This document shows, piece by piece, positions 6,133 to 6,572 of a stretch of 6,572 nt of DNA. The translations under genes and the position numbers were made by a program. Below the pieces are notes generated by a model, which was given only the letters and a program-made list of their open reading frames with translations, made no database searches and was not told the origin of the DNA. Position 1 is the first letter of the stretch, and each line of letters opens with the position of its first letter. This DNA comes from Candidatus Equibacterium intestinale (GTDB taxonomy: Bacteria; Bacteroidota; Bacteroidia; Bacteroidales; UBA932), in contig JAGHVP010000269.1 in NCBI GenBank assembly GCA_018064305.1, positions 1-6,572 on the forward strand. The letters are read 5' to 3'.

Positions 6133-6572
6133 TTATTTTCCACAGTAATAATCAATCATCCTTTCAATTGCCCTCTGGCATACAGGGCAGAACCCCGGTG
6201 CAGTATTGTTGAGCATACGGCATTCATAATAAGGGCGGTAGCACCCGTATGTCATATATCCCGCGCCTTCGAAGACACCCACCCGTCCGATGTAGGCAGA
6301 ATCGTTGGGCGTGGGGATGTCAAGCCCTTCCTCAACCATGTCCTCCCATTTCGAAGAGAAATCCACAAGTGTGGTGATGTTGGGCTCCCACGGTTCCACA
6401 CCTTCGGGATAATAATCTTCGTATGCCACCTCGCTGTCGTAATATTCATCGCCTAGGGCAGCGAAGCTGTGGCCGAACTCATGTATGAACACCTCGTTAG
6501 AGAGCTTGTGGCCGCTTGTACGCATGGCGTAAGAGTTATAGATTCCGCCACCACCGTATTTGGTGTCGTTGG
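6133..6572 (-). CDS. M64 family (IgA peptidase-like) zinc metallopeptidase, C-terminal part, cut by the right window edge
   Basis: The frame is open to the window edge and ends in a TAA at 6133-6135; about 145 C-terminal residues are present. The signatures of peptidase family M64 (Pfam Peptidase_M64) are clear: YGGGGIYNSYA near the edge, the zinc-binding and catalytic HEFGHSFAALGDEY (HExxH at 6469-6483), EPWEPNIT, KWEDM, PTP, GVFEGAGY, YRPYYECRM and a terminal FCPVC. The family includes the Clostridium ramosum IgA protease, and many Bacteroidales encode secreted or lipoprotein homologues, so a surface or secreted protease is likely. The signal peptide and N-terminal domain lie outside the window, so location cannot be seen. 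The Met at 6525 is internal, not the start, because conserved family sequence continues upstream of it. The lipoprotein gene follows 7 nt downstream. The active site is intact and nothing suggests a pseudogene. Confidence 0.92.
   Translation of the reverse strand, partial: NDTKYGGGGIYNSYAMRTSGHKLSNEVFIHEFGHSFAALGDEYYDSEVAYEDYYPEGVEPWEPNITTLVDFSSKWEDMVEEGLDIPTPNDSAYIGRVGVFEGAGYMTYGCYRPYYECRMLNNTAPGFCPVCQRAIERMIDYYCGK

Noticed and set aside
6126..6155. Upstream ATG at 6155 as start of the lipoprotein
   Set aside because: It would overlap the end of the M64 gene by 23 nt and place ten polar residues before a well-formed lipoprotein signal peptide; ATG 6125 fits better.
5482..6456. 324-residue plus-strand open frame, Ser/Thr-rich
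   Set aside because: It lies antisense to the lipoprotein and the M64 peptidase, both strongly supported by domains. Its composition is the mirror of BIG2 coding sequence.

Overview
The window looks like chromosomal DNA from a Bacteroidota member, most likely a gut-type Bacteroidales with a GC content in the mid-50s by eye. Four things point there: a family M64 metallopeptidase, a lipoprotein with bacterial Ig-like (BIG2) domains and a FISUMP-like domain, a TAnnTTTG-type -7 promoter element, and weak or absent Shine-Dalgarno sequences. Genus cannot be fixed from sequence reading alone.

Layout. Positions 1-275 hold at least four copies of a 72-bp tandem repeat that runs off the left edge. The next ~115 bp is AT-rich and carries a likely promoter. 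Positions 391-4941 are a tightly packed plus-strand operon of four genes in the order A-B-A'-B'. A and A' are polysaccharide pyruvyl transferase family proteins. B and B' are iron-sulfur proteins of the coenzyme F420 hydrogenase/dehydrogenase beta subunit (FrhB) family. The junctions are a 12-nt gap, a 4-nt ATGA overlap and a 1-nt gap, so translational coupling is likely. Positions 6572-4893 are a minus-strand pair: the C-terminal part of an M64 (IgA-peptidase-like) metallopeptidase, cut by the right edge, followed 7 nt later by a BIG2-BIG2-FISUMP lipoprotein. The two operons converge and their last genes overlap tail to tail by 49 bp.

How the genes may work together. Pyruvyl transferase-fold proteins and FrhB-like Fe-S proteins are often neighbours in Bacteroidales capsule or exopolysaccharide loci, but the joint reaction is not established as far as I know. 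The alternating duplicated arrangement suggests that each transferase works with its own FrhB partner on two related substrates or at two sites of a surface glycan. No glycosyltransferase, flippase or polymerase is visible, so this is either the edge of a larger polysaccharide locus or a stand-alone modification cassette. The convergent peptidase/lipoprotein pair is probably a separate cell-surface function, such as host protein or glycoprotein degradation.

Most notable for follow-up are the A-B-A'-B' cassette, the altered GDFWG-type motif in the first FrhB copy, the convergent overlap in which both strands encode the same hexapeptide, and the 72-bp repeat array.
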